DNA of 64,000 bases from an uncultured beta proteobacterium (lineage in GTDB: Bacteria; Pseudomonadota; Gammaproteobacteria; Burkholderiales; Burkholderiaceae_C), in the NCBI GenBank assembly GCA_903869595.1, contig CAIPZV010000006.1, positions 62,001-126,000 of the forward strand, given 5' to 3'. The translations under genes and the position numbers were made by a program. Below the pieces are notes generated by a model, which saw only the letters and a program-made list of their open reading frames with translations, did no database searches and was not told where the DNA came from. Positions 36,620 through 44,878 of this stretch are shown piece by piece. Position 1 is the first letter of the stretch; each line of letters begins with the position of its first letter.

Positions 36620-37876
36620 TTAATTAACCCGCGCTCCGCTTTCAAACCACTTTTTTATCAGCGCGCGTTCGTCCTCGGTAATTTGCGTCGCGTTATTCAT
36701 AGGCATGGCGCGCAGGACCACCGTTTGCTGATAAACCGCCTGGGCGTTTTGGGCCAGCAGCGCTGCCGAGTCCAGGCGGATATTTTTCATTTGCATGGCC
36801 TGGCCGTGGCAGCCGTAGCAGCGCTGGGCGATGACCGGCTGGATTTGCGCGTAGCCGATGGCGGCGCTGGCCTGCGCGGTATCGGCCCCTGTGCCCGCTG
36901 CCGCCTTGCTTGCACTGTCGGTCGGCGTAGCAACTTGAATCTCGGCGCGCGGCGGCGCCATCGCCACAATCAGCGCGGCAATGATTAGCAGCCCTGCGGC
37001 CACATAAGGCCAGGGGTGCGGATTGCGCCCTAACTTGTAGCCGTGGCGGAGCACAAAAAACTGGCGGATGGCCGCGCCCGCCGCCATCATGGCAATCAGC
37101 ACCAGCCAGTTGTGCGGATGGTTGTAGGTAAAACTGTAGTGCGTGCTCAGCATGGCAAACAGCACCGGCAGGGTGAAGTAGGTGTTGTGCACGCTGCGCT
37201 GCTTGCCGCGCTGACCGTGGATCGGGTCCACCGGTTGGCCCGCGCGAATGCTTTCGATGACGGTGCGCTGGCCAGGGATGATCCAGAAAAACACATTGGC
37301 GCTCATGCTGGTGGCCAGCATCGCGCCCAGCAGCAAAAAGGCGGCGCGCCCGGCAAACCACTGGCAGGCCAGCCAGGCCGCCGCGCAGACCAGCAGCGCC
37401 ACCAGCGCGCCCACGATGCGGTCGCCCCCGGGCCGCTGGCCCCACACGCGGCAAATCGCATCATACGCCAGCCAAAACACCACCAAAAACGCCAACGCGG
37501 CGCCCACGGCACCGGCGGGCGACCAGGCCATGCGCGCGGGGTCGATGAGGTAGCTACTGGCGTTCCACAAATAAGAAATAGTAAAAAGTGCAAAGCCGGT
37601 CAGCCAGGTGCTGTAGCTTTCCCAGTAAAACCAATGCAAGTGCTTTGGCAGCTCGGGCGGGCGCACCGCAAACTTCACCGGGTGGTAAAAACCGCCGCCG
37701 TGCACCGCCCAGAGTTCGCCGCTGACGCCCTGGCGTTTCAGGTCTTCATCCTCTGGCGGCGTCAGGTTGCTGTCTAAAAAGACAAAGTAAAACGAGGCGC
37801 CAATCCAGGCCACCGCCGTCACCACATGCGCCCAGCGCAGTAGCAGATTGGCCCATTCGAGCAGATAAGTTTCCAT
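36620..37876 (-). CDS. puuD: Membrane-bound urate oxidase PuuD with cytochrome c domain
   Basis: 418 residues from the ATG at 37876; the frame is open further but the extra part is in the xdhC region. Around eight to nine membrane segments make up the urate hydroxylase domain (WAHVVTAVAWIGASFYFVFLD, then HWFYWESYSTW). The C-terminal 90 residues form a periplasmic cytochrome c domain with the haem motif CYGCH and the axial-methionine region RAMPMNNATQ. PuuD oxidises urate to 5-hydroxyisourate and passes electrons to the respiratory chain, avoiding hydrogen peroxide. It lies 53 bases after xdhC. Confidence 0.92.
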   Translation of the reverse strand: METYLLEWANLLLRWAHVVTAVAWIGASFYFVFLDSNLTPPEDEDLKRQGVSGELWAVHGGGFYHPVKFAVRPPELPKHLHWFYWESYSTWLTGFALFTISYLWNASSYLIDPARMAWSPAGAVGAALAFLVVFWLAYDAICRVWGQRPGGDRIVGALVALLVCAAAWLACQWFAGRAAFLLLGAMLATSMSANVFFWIIPGQRTVIESIRAGQPVDPIHGQRGKQRSVHNTYFTLPVLFAMLSTHYSFTYNHPHNWLVLIAMMAAGAAIRQFFVLRHGYKLGRNPHPWPYVAAGLLIIAALIVAMAPPRAEIQVATPTDSASKAAAGTGADTAQASAAIGYAQIQPVIAQRCYGCHGQAMQMKNIRLDSAALLAQNAQAVYQQTVVLRAMPMNNATQITEDERALIKKWFESGARVN

Positions 37877-37929
37877 GGCGGCGTGCTTTGGTAGTGGTGC
37901 GAGAAATTGTAGGCAGTGCGGCTGTGCGC

Positions 37930-38745
37930 TTAAAGGGCTGGCCCGTCGGTTAGGGACATCAACTGCGCAGCCACCGACAGGGCAATCACCTCGGGCCGCT
38001 TGTCGCGCAGGCCGGGCAAGCCGATGGGGCTGGTGATGTGCGCCAACTCTTGCGCGCCAAAGCCGCGCGCCTCCAGGCGCTGGCGGAAGGTGGCCCACTT
38101 CGTTTTGCTGCCAATCAGGCCGATAAAAGGCAGGTCTGCGCGAGCGCGCTGGCGCAGCAAGCAGGCGGCCACGATGTCCAGGTCTTCGGCATGGCTAAAG
38201 CTCATGATGAGTACGCGCGCACCCGGCGCCAGCGTGGCCACGGCGCCATGTACCGGCTGCGAATGTTCGCAGCGCACATTGGCGGGCACGGTGGCGGGGA
38301 AGGGCGCGTCGCGGCTGTCGATCCAGTGCACATCCAGCGGCAAATACGCAAACACCTGCACCAGCGCATGGCCTACATGGCCACCGCCAAACAAGGCCAC
38401 TGGCTGGTGCCCGGCCTGTAGCGCTTGGCGCAGCCGGGCTATGTCTTGCGCGTGCACCGGCTCAAAGCCCAGGGTCACATGCCCGCCGCAGCATTGGCCC
38501 AAACTGGGGCCCAAGGCGTAGCGTTGTTCGCGCGCCGCGTTCGGGTCGGCGAATAGGGCCTGCGCGTGGGCGATAGCGTCAAGTTCGAGCCGCCCGCCGC
38601 CTATGGTTCCTACAGTACTATCGGCAAAAACCGCCATCCAGGCGCCGGTATCCCGTGGCACCGAGCCAAGGGTTGCCAGTACCCGGACCCAGACTGCGGG
38701 CGACAAAGCCAGACGATCCAGAAAACGGGTAATCAGGCTCTGCAT
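37930..38745 (-). CDS. xdhC: Xanthine dehydrogenase accessory protein XdhC
   Basis: About 271 residues from the ATG at 38745; ATGs at 38760 and 38790 are possible. Recognisable by GGGRLELDAIAHAQ, LGPSLGQCCGGHVTL with its paired cysteines, ALFGGGHVGHALV (Rossmann-like) and LIGSKTKWATFRQRL. XdhC sulfurates and inserts the molybdenum cofactor into XdhB. It is placed next to puuD rather than with xdhAB, which lies about 12 kb to the left on the other strand. Confidence 0.93.
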   Translation of the reverse strand: MQSLITRFLDRLALSPAVWVRVLATLGSVPRDTGAWMAVFADSTVGTIGGGRLELDAIAHAQALFADPNAAREQRYALGPSLGQCCGGHVTLGFEPVHAQDIARLRQALQAGHQPVALFGGGHVGHALVQVFAYLPLDVHWIDSRDAPFPATVPANVRCEHSQPVHGAVATLAPGARVLIMSFSHAEDLDIVAACLLRQRARADLPFIGLIGSKTKWATFRQRLEARGFGAQELAHITSPIGLPGLRDKRPEVIALSVAAQLMSLTDGPAL

Positions 38746-38804
38746 ATAAAACAAAGGCATGCCGCCCGGCATGCTGAAGAGAGACAACAAGCGAAAGGAA
38801 ATGC

Positions 38805-39410
38805 ATGCGGCAAATGGGCGCTAAAAGGTGGCATGACCACCGCTTGACTTGGCAGCGCGCTTGTCTTGGCCCGCTGATGTGTCTGGTCGTGTGGCTGGCC
38901 GGTTGTGCCGCGCCGCCCAAGCCCATTGCGCCCGCTCCCCCCGTGCTGCCGCCACCCGTCCAGCCTGCGCCCGAAGTCCCTGAACCCGTAGCCCCGCCCG
39001 AGCCGGGACCCGTCCCGCCTGTCCCCGTCATGCCCCAACCGCAAGTGTTCGAGCTGCCACCTTCCCACGTTTCCGATGCAAGCAATCCTCGCGACTACCG
39101 CAAAGACGCCGGCAAGCACCTGTACCAAAAGTACCCAGGACGCATTTATATCGGCAAGATGCCGCCCTTGTTGCAGGCAGTCGCCGTAGTGGAGCTCGAT
39201 ATTGGCAAGCGTGGCGAAGTGCTGGCACTGCGCTGGACGCGTGCGCCCTACCAGGTGCCACAGGTGATGGCGGAAATTGAAAGCATGGTGCGTGCGGCAG
39301 CGCCTTTCCCGGCGCCGATGCGCATGGGGCAGATCAGCTATACCGAGGTCTGGTTGTGGCACAAGAGCGGACGCTTTCAATTAGACAGCCTGACCGAGGG
39401 GCAGAAATAG
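38805..39410 (+). CDS. Proline-rich lipoprotein with TonB-like C-terminal domain
   Basis: 201 residues. AAGGAA lies 4 bases before the ATG. The basic N-terminus and hydrophobic stretch end in the lipobox WLAGC near residue 34. Then comes a 45-residue proline-rich linker. The C-terminal 100 residues (AVAVVELDIGKRGEVLALRW, then FPAPMRMGQISYTEVWLW) resemble a TonB_C/TonB_2 domain. It may be an envelope scaffold. TonB box partners (exbB, exbD, receptors) are absent. It is divergent from xdhC. Confidence 0.75.
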   Translation: MRQMGAKRWHDHRLTWQRACLGPLMCLVVWLAGCAAPPKPIAPAPPVLPPPVQPAPEVPEPVAPPEPGPVPPVPVMPQPQVFELPPSHVSDASNPRDYRKDAGKHLYQKYPGRIYIGKMPPLLQAVAVVELDIGKRGEVLALRWTRAPYQVPQVMAEIESMVRAAAPFPAPMRMGQISYTEVWLWHKSGRFQLDSLTEGQK

Positions 39411-39505
39411 TGCGTGCTTCCTATTCCTGCTTTTTTCTTGGCGCACTTTGACCCTGGCGAAAAAGGAAAAATAGAGGCCAGGCCAGGCGCAGCAACAGGG
39501 CACAC

Positions 39506-39859
39506 CTAAGAGCCCCGGTAAGTGGAATAACTCCAGGGGCTGACCAGCAGCGGCACATGGTAGTGGGCGCGGGCGTCGGCGATGCCAAAGTCAATACCTA
39601 CCCAATCTAAAAATGGCGGCTCGGGCAAGTCCACGCCGCGCGTGCGAAAGTAATCCGCCACTGCAAACTCTAGCCGGTAGCACCCGGCTTGTAGTGCGGC
39701 ATGTTCGTATAACAAACCATCGGGGTTGCGCCCATCGCTATTGAGCAGCAGTTCCTTAACCAGGGTGCGCTGCGCGGCCTGCACCCTGTAGAGGCGTACC
39801 GCCATACCGGCCGCCGGGGTGCCGTGCATGGTGTCCAAAACGTGGGTGCTCAGGCCCAT
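39506..39859 (-). CDS. uraH: 5-Hydroxyisourate hydrolase
   Basis: 117 residues, the normal size for the transthyretin-related HIU hydrolases. The N-terminal LSTHVLDTMHGTPAAG, the middle FHVPLLVSP-like segment and the C-terminal signature YRGS with catalytic histidine and arginine residues are present. It opens the product of PuuD to OHCU, the substrate of the UraD domain encoded at 40908. It is divergent from puuE. Confidence 0.95.
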   Translation of the reverse strand: MGLSTHVLDTMHGTPAAGMAVRLYRVQAAQRTLVKELLLNSDGRNPDGLLYEHAALQAGCYRLEFAVADYFRTRGVDLPEPPFLDWVGIDFGIADARAHYHVPLLVSPWSYSTYRGS

Positions 39860-39954
39860 AGTCGATTCCCCTCAAATAGGGCGAAAGTGTAATCAGTGCT
39901 TTGTGGGTGTCGCCTACTAGCCCGCGCCCCCGCTTTGCCGCTACCATTACCCGC

Positions 39955-40911
39955 ATGCCGCATTACGACTCCACCGCCCCCTATCCCCGTGACCTGATTG
40001 GCTATGGCCGCAATCCCCCGCACCCGCAGTGGCCGGGTAAAGCGCGGGTGGCGGTGCAGTTTGTGCTCAATTACGAAGAGGGTGGCGAAAACAGCGTCTT
40101 GCATGGCGACGCCGGCTCCGAGCAGTTTTTGTCCGAGATGTTCAACCCCGCTGCCTTCCCCGACCGCCATATCAGCATGGAAGGTATTTACGAATACGGC
40201 TCGCGGGCAGGGGTGTGGCGCATCTTGCGCGAGTTTGAAAAACGCAAGCTACCGCTCACCGTGTTTGGCGTATCCACCGCCCTGCAAAAACACCCCGAGC
40301 TGTGCGCCGCGTTTCAAGAACTAGGCCACGATATCGCTTGCCATGGCCTGAAGTGGATCCATTACCAAAACATCGACGAAGCAACCGAACGCGCCCACAT
40401 GCGCGAGGCCATGGACATACTGCGCGACTTGTGCGGCGAGCGCCCGCTGGGCTGGTACACCGGACGCGACAGCCCGCGCACCCGCCGCCTGGTGGCCGAC
40501 TACGGCGGCTTTGCCTACGACAGCGACTACTACGGCGACGACCTGCCGTTTTGGATGCAGGTGCAAAAAACCGATGGCACCGTGGTGCCCCAACTCATCG
40601 TGCCCTACACCTTAGATTGCAACGACATGCGCTTTGCGCTGCCCCAAGGCTATTCGCACGCCGACCCTTTCTTTCAGTACATGAAAGACAGTTTTGATGC
40701 GCTTTATGCTGAAGGCGACCCAGAGGGCGACAACGCCCCCAAGATGATGAGCATAGGCATGCACTGCCGTTTGTTGGGTCGGCCTGGCCGCATCACCGCT
40801 TTGCAGCGCTTTTTAGACCATGTGCAAAGCCACGATCATGTCTGGGTTTGCCGCCGCCTGGACCTGGCGCAGCACTGGAGCCGTGTGCACCCCTATAGCG
40901 AAGCCGCATGA
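39955..40911 (+). CDS. puuE: Allantoinase PuuE (polysaccharide-deacetylase fold)
   Basis: 318 residues from the ATG at 39955; a longer frame to 39901 adds an unlikely tail. Features are VAVQFVLNYEEGGENSVLHGD near the N-terminus, FNPAAFPDRHISMEGIYEYGSRAG, and HGLKWIHYQ with LGWYTGRDSPRTRRL, which define the cofactor-independent PuuE allantoinases. It hydrolyses allantoin to allantoate. Its stop overlaps the UraD-AllC start by 4 bases. Confidence 0.94.
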   Translation: MPHYDSTAPYPRDLIGYGRNPPHPQWPGKARVAVQFVLNYEEGGENSVLHGDAGSEQFLSEMFNPAAFPDRHISMEGIYEYGSRAGVWRILREFEKRKLPLTVFGVSTALQKHPELCAAFQELGHDIACHGLKWIHYQNIDEATERAHMREAMDILRDLCGERPLGWYTGRDSPRTRRLVADYGGFAYDSDYYGDDLPFWMQVQKTDGTVVPQLIVPYTLDCNDMRFALPQGYSHADPFFQYMKDSFDALYAEGDPEGDNAPKMMSIGMHCRLLGRPGRITALQRFLDHVQSHDHVWVCRRLDLAQHWSRVHPYSEAA

Positions 40912-42677
40912 CCCTGGACGAACTCAACAGCGCCCCTTTGGCGCAAGCGCAGGCCATGCTGGCAGGCTTGTACGAGCACTCGGACTGGATTGCCGAGCAA
41001 GCGCTGGCCGAGCGGCCCTTTCAATCGCTGGCGCATTTGCAATACGCCATGTGCCGCGTGCTTGAAGCGGCGGGGCGCGATGCCCAACTGGCCCTGCTGC
41101 GCGCCCACCCAGAGCTGGCGGGCAAGGGCTTGGTGCTGTCCAAGCTGACCGCCGAATCGCAACACGAACAAAAAAAGGCCGGGTTGACGGACTGCACGCC
41201 GCAAGAGATGGCCGCCATCCAGCAATTCAACGCCGACTACCGCGCCAAGTTTGACTGGCCTTTTATCGTCGCGGTGCGTGGCCCGCGCGGCACGGGTCTG
41301 ACCAAAACGCAAATCATGGCCACCATGGCGCGGCGTTTGCAAGGGCATCCAGACTTTGAGTTGCAAGAGTGCTTGCGCAACATCCACCGCATCGTGGAAA
41401 TCCGGCTAGCGGATAAATTTGGCGTGCAGCCCGAAGCGGGCAACGAAGTTTGGGACTGGCAAGAAGACCTGGCCCGCCACAGCGACCCGGGCTTTGCCGA
41501 GCGCGGCGAACTCACCGTCACCTACCTGACCGATGCGCACCAGGCCTGCGCCCGCGCCATCGTGCAGCGCATGCGCGATTGCGGCATGGACGAGGTGAAC
41601 ATCGACGCCGTGGGCAATGTCGTGGGCCGCTACCACGCAGCTGCGCCCGGCGCGCGCTTTTTGATGACCGGCAGCCATTACGACACAGTGCGCAATGGCG
41701 GTAAATACGACGGGCGCCTAGGTATTTTTGTGCCGCTGGCCTGCGTGCAGGGTTTGCACCGGGCAGGCAAGCGCTTGCCCTTTGGCATCGAAGTGGTGGG
41801 TTTTGCTGAAGAAGAAGGCCAGCGTTTCAAGGCTACGTTTTTATCGGCCTCGGCGCTGACCGGCAGCTTTGATACCGCATGGTTGGACCAGTGCGACGCC
41901 GATGGCATCAGCATGCGCAGTGCCATGCAGCAGGCCGGGCTGGACCCGGCGCAGATCGGCACCATCCGGCGCGATCCGCAGCACTACCTGGGCTTTGTGG
42001 AAGTGCATATCGAGCAAGGGCCGGTGCTCAATGAATTGAATATTCCGCTGGGCGTGGTCACTTCGATCAACGCCAGCGTGCGCTTTACTGGCAGCGTCGC
42101 CGGTACGGCCAGCCATGCCGGCACCACGCCCATGAACCGCCGCCGCGACGCGGCCTTGGCGGTGGCCGAGTTGGCCCTCTACATGGAGCAGCGCGCCGCC
42201 CGCGATGGCGATTCGGTGGCCACCATCGGGCAGTGGCAGGTGCCCTCGGGCTCTGTCAATGTAGTGCCGGGCCGCTGCGATTTTTCGCTGGACATGCGCG
42301 CGCCGTCCAATGCGCAGCGCGATGCCTTGTGTGCAGATGTGCTGGCTCAACTAGAGGCCATTTGCGCGCGCCGGGGGCTGGCTTACACGCTCAATGAGAG
42401 CATGCGCGCCAGCGCCGCGCCCAGCGCCCCGGCCTGGCAGGCGCGCTGGGAAGCGGCAGTGGCCAAGCTGGGCTTACCAGTCCACCGCATGCCCAGCGGC
42501 GCCGGGCACGATGCCATGAAAATGCACGACATCTTGCCCCAGGCCATGCTGTTTGTGCGCGGCGAAAACAGTGGCATCAGCCACAACCCGCTCGAATCGA
42601 GCACCAGCCACGACATGCAACTGGCCATCGATGCCTTTTCCTTATTGCTCCAGGATGTGGCAGGCGCAACGCCTTAA
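40908..42677 (+). CDS. UraD-AllC fusion: OHCU decarboxylase and allantoate amidohydrolase
   Basis: 589 residues, two enzymes in one chain. Residues 1-165 are the OHCU decarboxylase: RAHPELAGK with the catalytic histidine, and ESQHEQKKAGL with the glutamate. Residues 175-589 are an M20-type allantoate amidohydrolase: TGSHYDTVRNGGKYDG (metal ligands H and D), GFAEEEGQRF (E-E), FVEVHIEQGP and the late SHNPLE histidine. The fusion joins steps on either side of PuuE. It is translationally coupled to puuE by an ATGA overlap. It would produce S-allantoin and then ureidoglycine/ureidoglycolate with release of ammonia. Confidence 0.93.
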   Translation: MTLDELNSAPLAQAQAMLAGLYEHSDWIAEQALAERPFQSLAHLQYAMCRVLEAAGRDAQLALLRAHPELAGKGLVLSKLTAESQHEQKKAGLTDCTPQEMAAIQQFNADYRAKFDWPFIVAVRGPRGTGLTKTQIMATMARRLQGHPDFELQECLRNIHRIVEIRLADKFGVQPEAGNEVWDWQEDLARHSDPGFAERGELTVTYLTDAHQACARAIVQRMRDCGMDEVNIDAVGNVVGRYHAAAPGARFLMTGSHYDTVRNGGKYDGRLGIFVPLACVQGLHRAGKRLPFGIEVVGFAEEEGQRFKATFLSASALTGSFDTAWLDQCDADGISMRSAMQQAGLDPAQIGTIRRDPQHYLGFVEVHIEQGPVLNELNIPLGVVTSINASVRFTGSVAGTASHAGTTPMNRRRDAALAVAELALYMEQRAARDGDSVATIGQWQVPSGSVNVVPGRCDFSLDMRAPSNAQRDALCADVLAQLEAICARRGLAYTLNESMRASAAPSAPAWQARWEAAVAKLGLPVHRMPSGAGHDAMKMHDILPQAMLFVRGENSGISHNPLESSTSHDMQLAIDAFSLLLQDVAGATP

Positions 42678-42742
42678 GCGCGCCAGCCCGGCCATGCCCT
42701 TTTTGCGCTTCTGCCTTTCACCCCTTTTTTTGATTGCAGACT

Positions 42743-43972
42743 ATGGAATCCTCTTTGTATGCCCAGCTTGATGCTTGGGTGAACCAGCATTTCGACGAAG
42801 AAGTGCGCTTTTTGCAAGCCCTGGTACGCGTACCCACCGACACGCCACCCGGCAATAACGCACCGCACGCCGAGCGCACAGCCGAGCTGCTGCATGCCAT
42901 GGGGCTGGAAGCACAAAAATTCCCCGTACCGCCCGAGATGGCGCAGGCCGCAGGCTTGCAGAGCGTCACCAACTTGCTGGTGCGCCGCCGCTTCGGGCCG
43001 GGGCGTACGGTGCTGCTCAATGCCCATGGCGACGTGGTGCCGCCCGGTGAGGGCTGGACCCACGACCCCTATGGCGCCGAGATCGTCGATGGCAAGCTGT
43101 ATGGCCGCGCCGCCGCCGTCAGCAAATGCGACTTTGCCACCTACACCTTCGCCTTGCGTGCGCTGGAAGCGATTGCCAAACCGACGCAGGGCAGCGTGGA
43201 ATTGTTGTTTACGTATGACGAAGAATTCGGCGGCGAACTCGGGCCCGCTTTGCTGCTGAACAACGGCACCATCAAGCCGGACTTGATGGTGGCCGCAGGC
43301 TTTAGCTACCAAGTGATTACCGCGCACAACGGGTGTTTGCAATTGGAAGTGACGGTACACGGCAAGATGGCCCATGCCGCCATTCCTGATAGCGGCGTCG
43401 ATGCCCTGCAAGCGGCGGTGCAGTTGCTGGGCGCTTTGTTTGCGCAAAACGCCGTCTTGAAACATGTCCGCTCCGAGGTGGTCGGCATCACGCATCCTTA
43501 CTTGAACGTGGGCATGATCGAAGGCGGAACCAACACCAATGTGGTGCCGGGCCGCGTTAGCTTCAAACTCGATAGGCGGATGATTCCGGAAGAAGACCCG
43601 GCGCAGGTGGAAGCGGATTTGCGCACCCTGATCGCGCAGACGGCGGCGCAGTGCCCTGGCATCAGCGTGGATGTCAAACGCATTCTTTTGGCGCGCGCTA
43701 TGCGCCCGTTGCCGGGCAATGTGCCACTGGTGCAGGCCTTGCAAAACCATGCGCAAGCGTTATTTGGCGTGGCCGTGCCCGCTTTGGGCACGCCGCTGTA
43801 CACCGATGTGCGTTTGTTCAGCGAAGCGGGTATTCCCGGCGTCATCTACGGCGCCGGGCCGCGCACCGTGCTGGAATCGAACGCCAAACGGGCGGACGAA
43901 CACATCGTCCTCGAAGACTTGCGCCGCGCCACCCAGGTCATGGCGCGTACCTTGGCGGACTTGCTGGCCTAA
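42743..43972 (+). CDS. M20-family metallohydrolase (ArgE/DapE type) with altered metal site
   Basis: About 409 residues from the ATG at 42743; a TTG three codons earlier is possible. NAHGDVVPPG gives the first histidine and aspartate, and TYDEEFGGE the catalytic and metal glutamates. Where the bridging aspartate is normally found (GRGAxDxKG), this protein reads YGRAAAVSKCD, so that Asp is replaced by Val, with another Asp four positions later. It lies in the allantoin operon and may act on an N-acyl or ureido compound such as ureidoglycolate/ureidoglycine; the substrate is not known. Confidence 0.8.
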   Translation: MESSLYAQLDAWVNQHFDEEVRFLQALVRVPTDTPPGNNAPHAERTAELLHAMGLEAQKFPVPPEMAQAAGLQSVTNLLVRRRFGPGRTVLLNAHGDVVPPGEGWTHDPYGAEIVDGKLYGRAAAVSKCDFATYTFALRALEAIAKPTQGSVELLFTYDEEFGGELGPALLLNNGTIKPDLMVAAGFSYQVITAHNGCLQLEVTVHGKMAHAAIPDSGVDALQAAVQLLGALFAQNAVLKHVRSEVVGITHPYLNVGMIEGGTNTNVVPGRVSFKLDRRMIPEEDPAQVEADLRTLIAQTAAQCPGISVDVKRILLARAMRPLPGNVPLVQALQNHAQALFGVAVPALGTPLYTDVRLFSEAGIPGVIYGAGPRTVLESNAKRADEHIVLEDLRRATQVMARTLADLLA

Positions 43973-44231
43973 GAAATTCGCTTATCGCAGTAAGCAGCGT
44001 CGTGCATCGATCCAAGCTGCCTGTGCTGCCGAAGTGCGCTGTGCGCATCGCAAAAAATTGCACGCGTTACACCGGCGCCCCCACTTTTCTGTAACCTTTT
44101 TACCAAATTTCATATATTGAAGTGTTGAATCTGTGATTTGAATTAAATTTGCGAATATCATGCCGCTCTTATCGGATAGCTAGCAAGACTTGCAAGTTCT
44201 TGCGCTTTGTCAACGCTAAAGAAGGGCAGAT
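43973..44231 (+). promoter_or_regulatory. AT-rich leader of the ion-channel operon
   Basis: The stretch 44095-44160 is clearly more AT-rich than its surroundings (TATATT near 44110, AATTAAATTT near 44146) and likely holds the promoter, although I cannot assign a convincing -35/-10 pair. Near 44183-44203 lies an imperfect dyad centred on the palindrome CTTGCAAG. GAAGGG precedes the ATG at 44232 as the ribosome site. Confidence 0.4.
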
Positions 44232-44870
44232 ATGGACGCAGCCACAGAAAAAGACTCCTCCTTGGAGCCCAAAGACCTGACCGCTGGCGACTACGGGTTC
44301 ATCGCTTTCATTGTGCTGGTACTCATTGCCGTCACCTTGTTAGGCGTGATCGATCACCGCGAGGCCATGAAAACCGAAGGCAGTAAGCGCAACGGCGAGC
44401 AATGGGCTGCCTGGTTCGCCAAGGCCAGCGAAACGCGCTTTGCCCCTGACTATGCGGTTGCAGCCTGCGCCGGAGGCGCTAAGCCTGCGGCTCCAGCAGC
44501 GGCCCCCGCCGCTGGCGACGACGCCAAGCCCGCGGATGCGCCTGCCGCAGAGCAAGCCGCCGCTGCACCTGTTCCGGGTACCTGGGGCGCTTGCCTGGCG
44601 CACCTGATGAGCGCCACCGAATTCAAGGAAATGGTCAATCCCTTCACCGGCAAAGCGCCTAACTTCATACCCGCCTGTAACCCGGCAGACCACAGCTTAG
44701 TGGGCTCTATCGTGATTGAAAAAATCACTCCTAACCCTCCGGGTTCTGCAGTCGCGACCGTTACGTCCCAATTCGTGGATGCTGATTCGATTGCAGAAAA
44801 ACTGGCACTCAAAGTCAGTGTGTGTGACAAAGGCTCTTACGCGGTCAAGGTCGCGGAAATTGAATTCTGA
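44232..44870 (+). CDS. One-TM protein of unknown function, first gene of the ion-channel operon
   Basis: 212 residues, not recognised. Residues 1-20 are acidic and polar, 21-40 form one membrane helix, and 41-70 are basic and tryptophan-containing. An Ala/Pro-rich linker covers 80-118, and a compact C-terminal domain follows (119-212) with NPFTGKAPNF and the end VSVCDKGSYAVKVAEIEF. Four cysteines (79, 121, 149, 198) could form two disulfides if the domain is periplasmic, but the positive charges after the helix point the other way. GAGG overlapping its stop is the ribosome site of the first channel gene 8 bases downstream, so the two are closely coupled. Candidate channel-associated subunit. 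Confidence 0.7.
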   Translation: MDAATEKDSSLEPKDLTAGDYGFIAFIVLVLIAVTLLGVIDHREAMKTEGSKRNGEQWAAWFAKASETRFAPDYAVAACAGGAKPAAPAAAPAAGDDAKPADAPAAEQAAAAPVPGTWGACLAHLMSATEFKEMVNPFTGKAPNFIPACNPADHSLVGSIVIEKITPNPPGSAVATVTSQFVDADSIAEKLALKVSVCDKGSYAVKVAEIEF

Positions 44871-44878
44871 GGTACATC

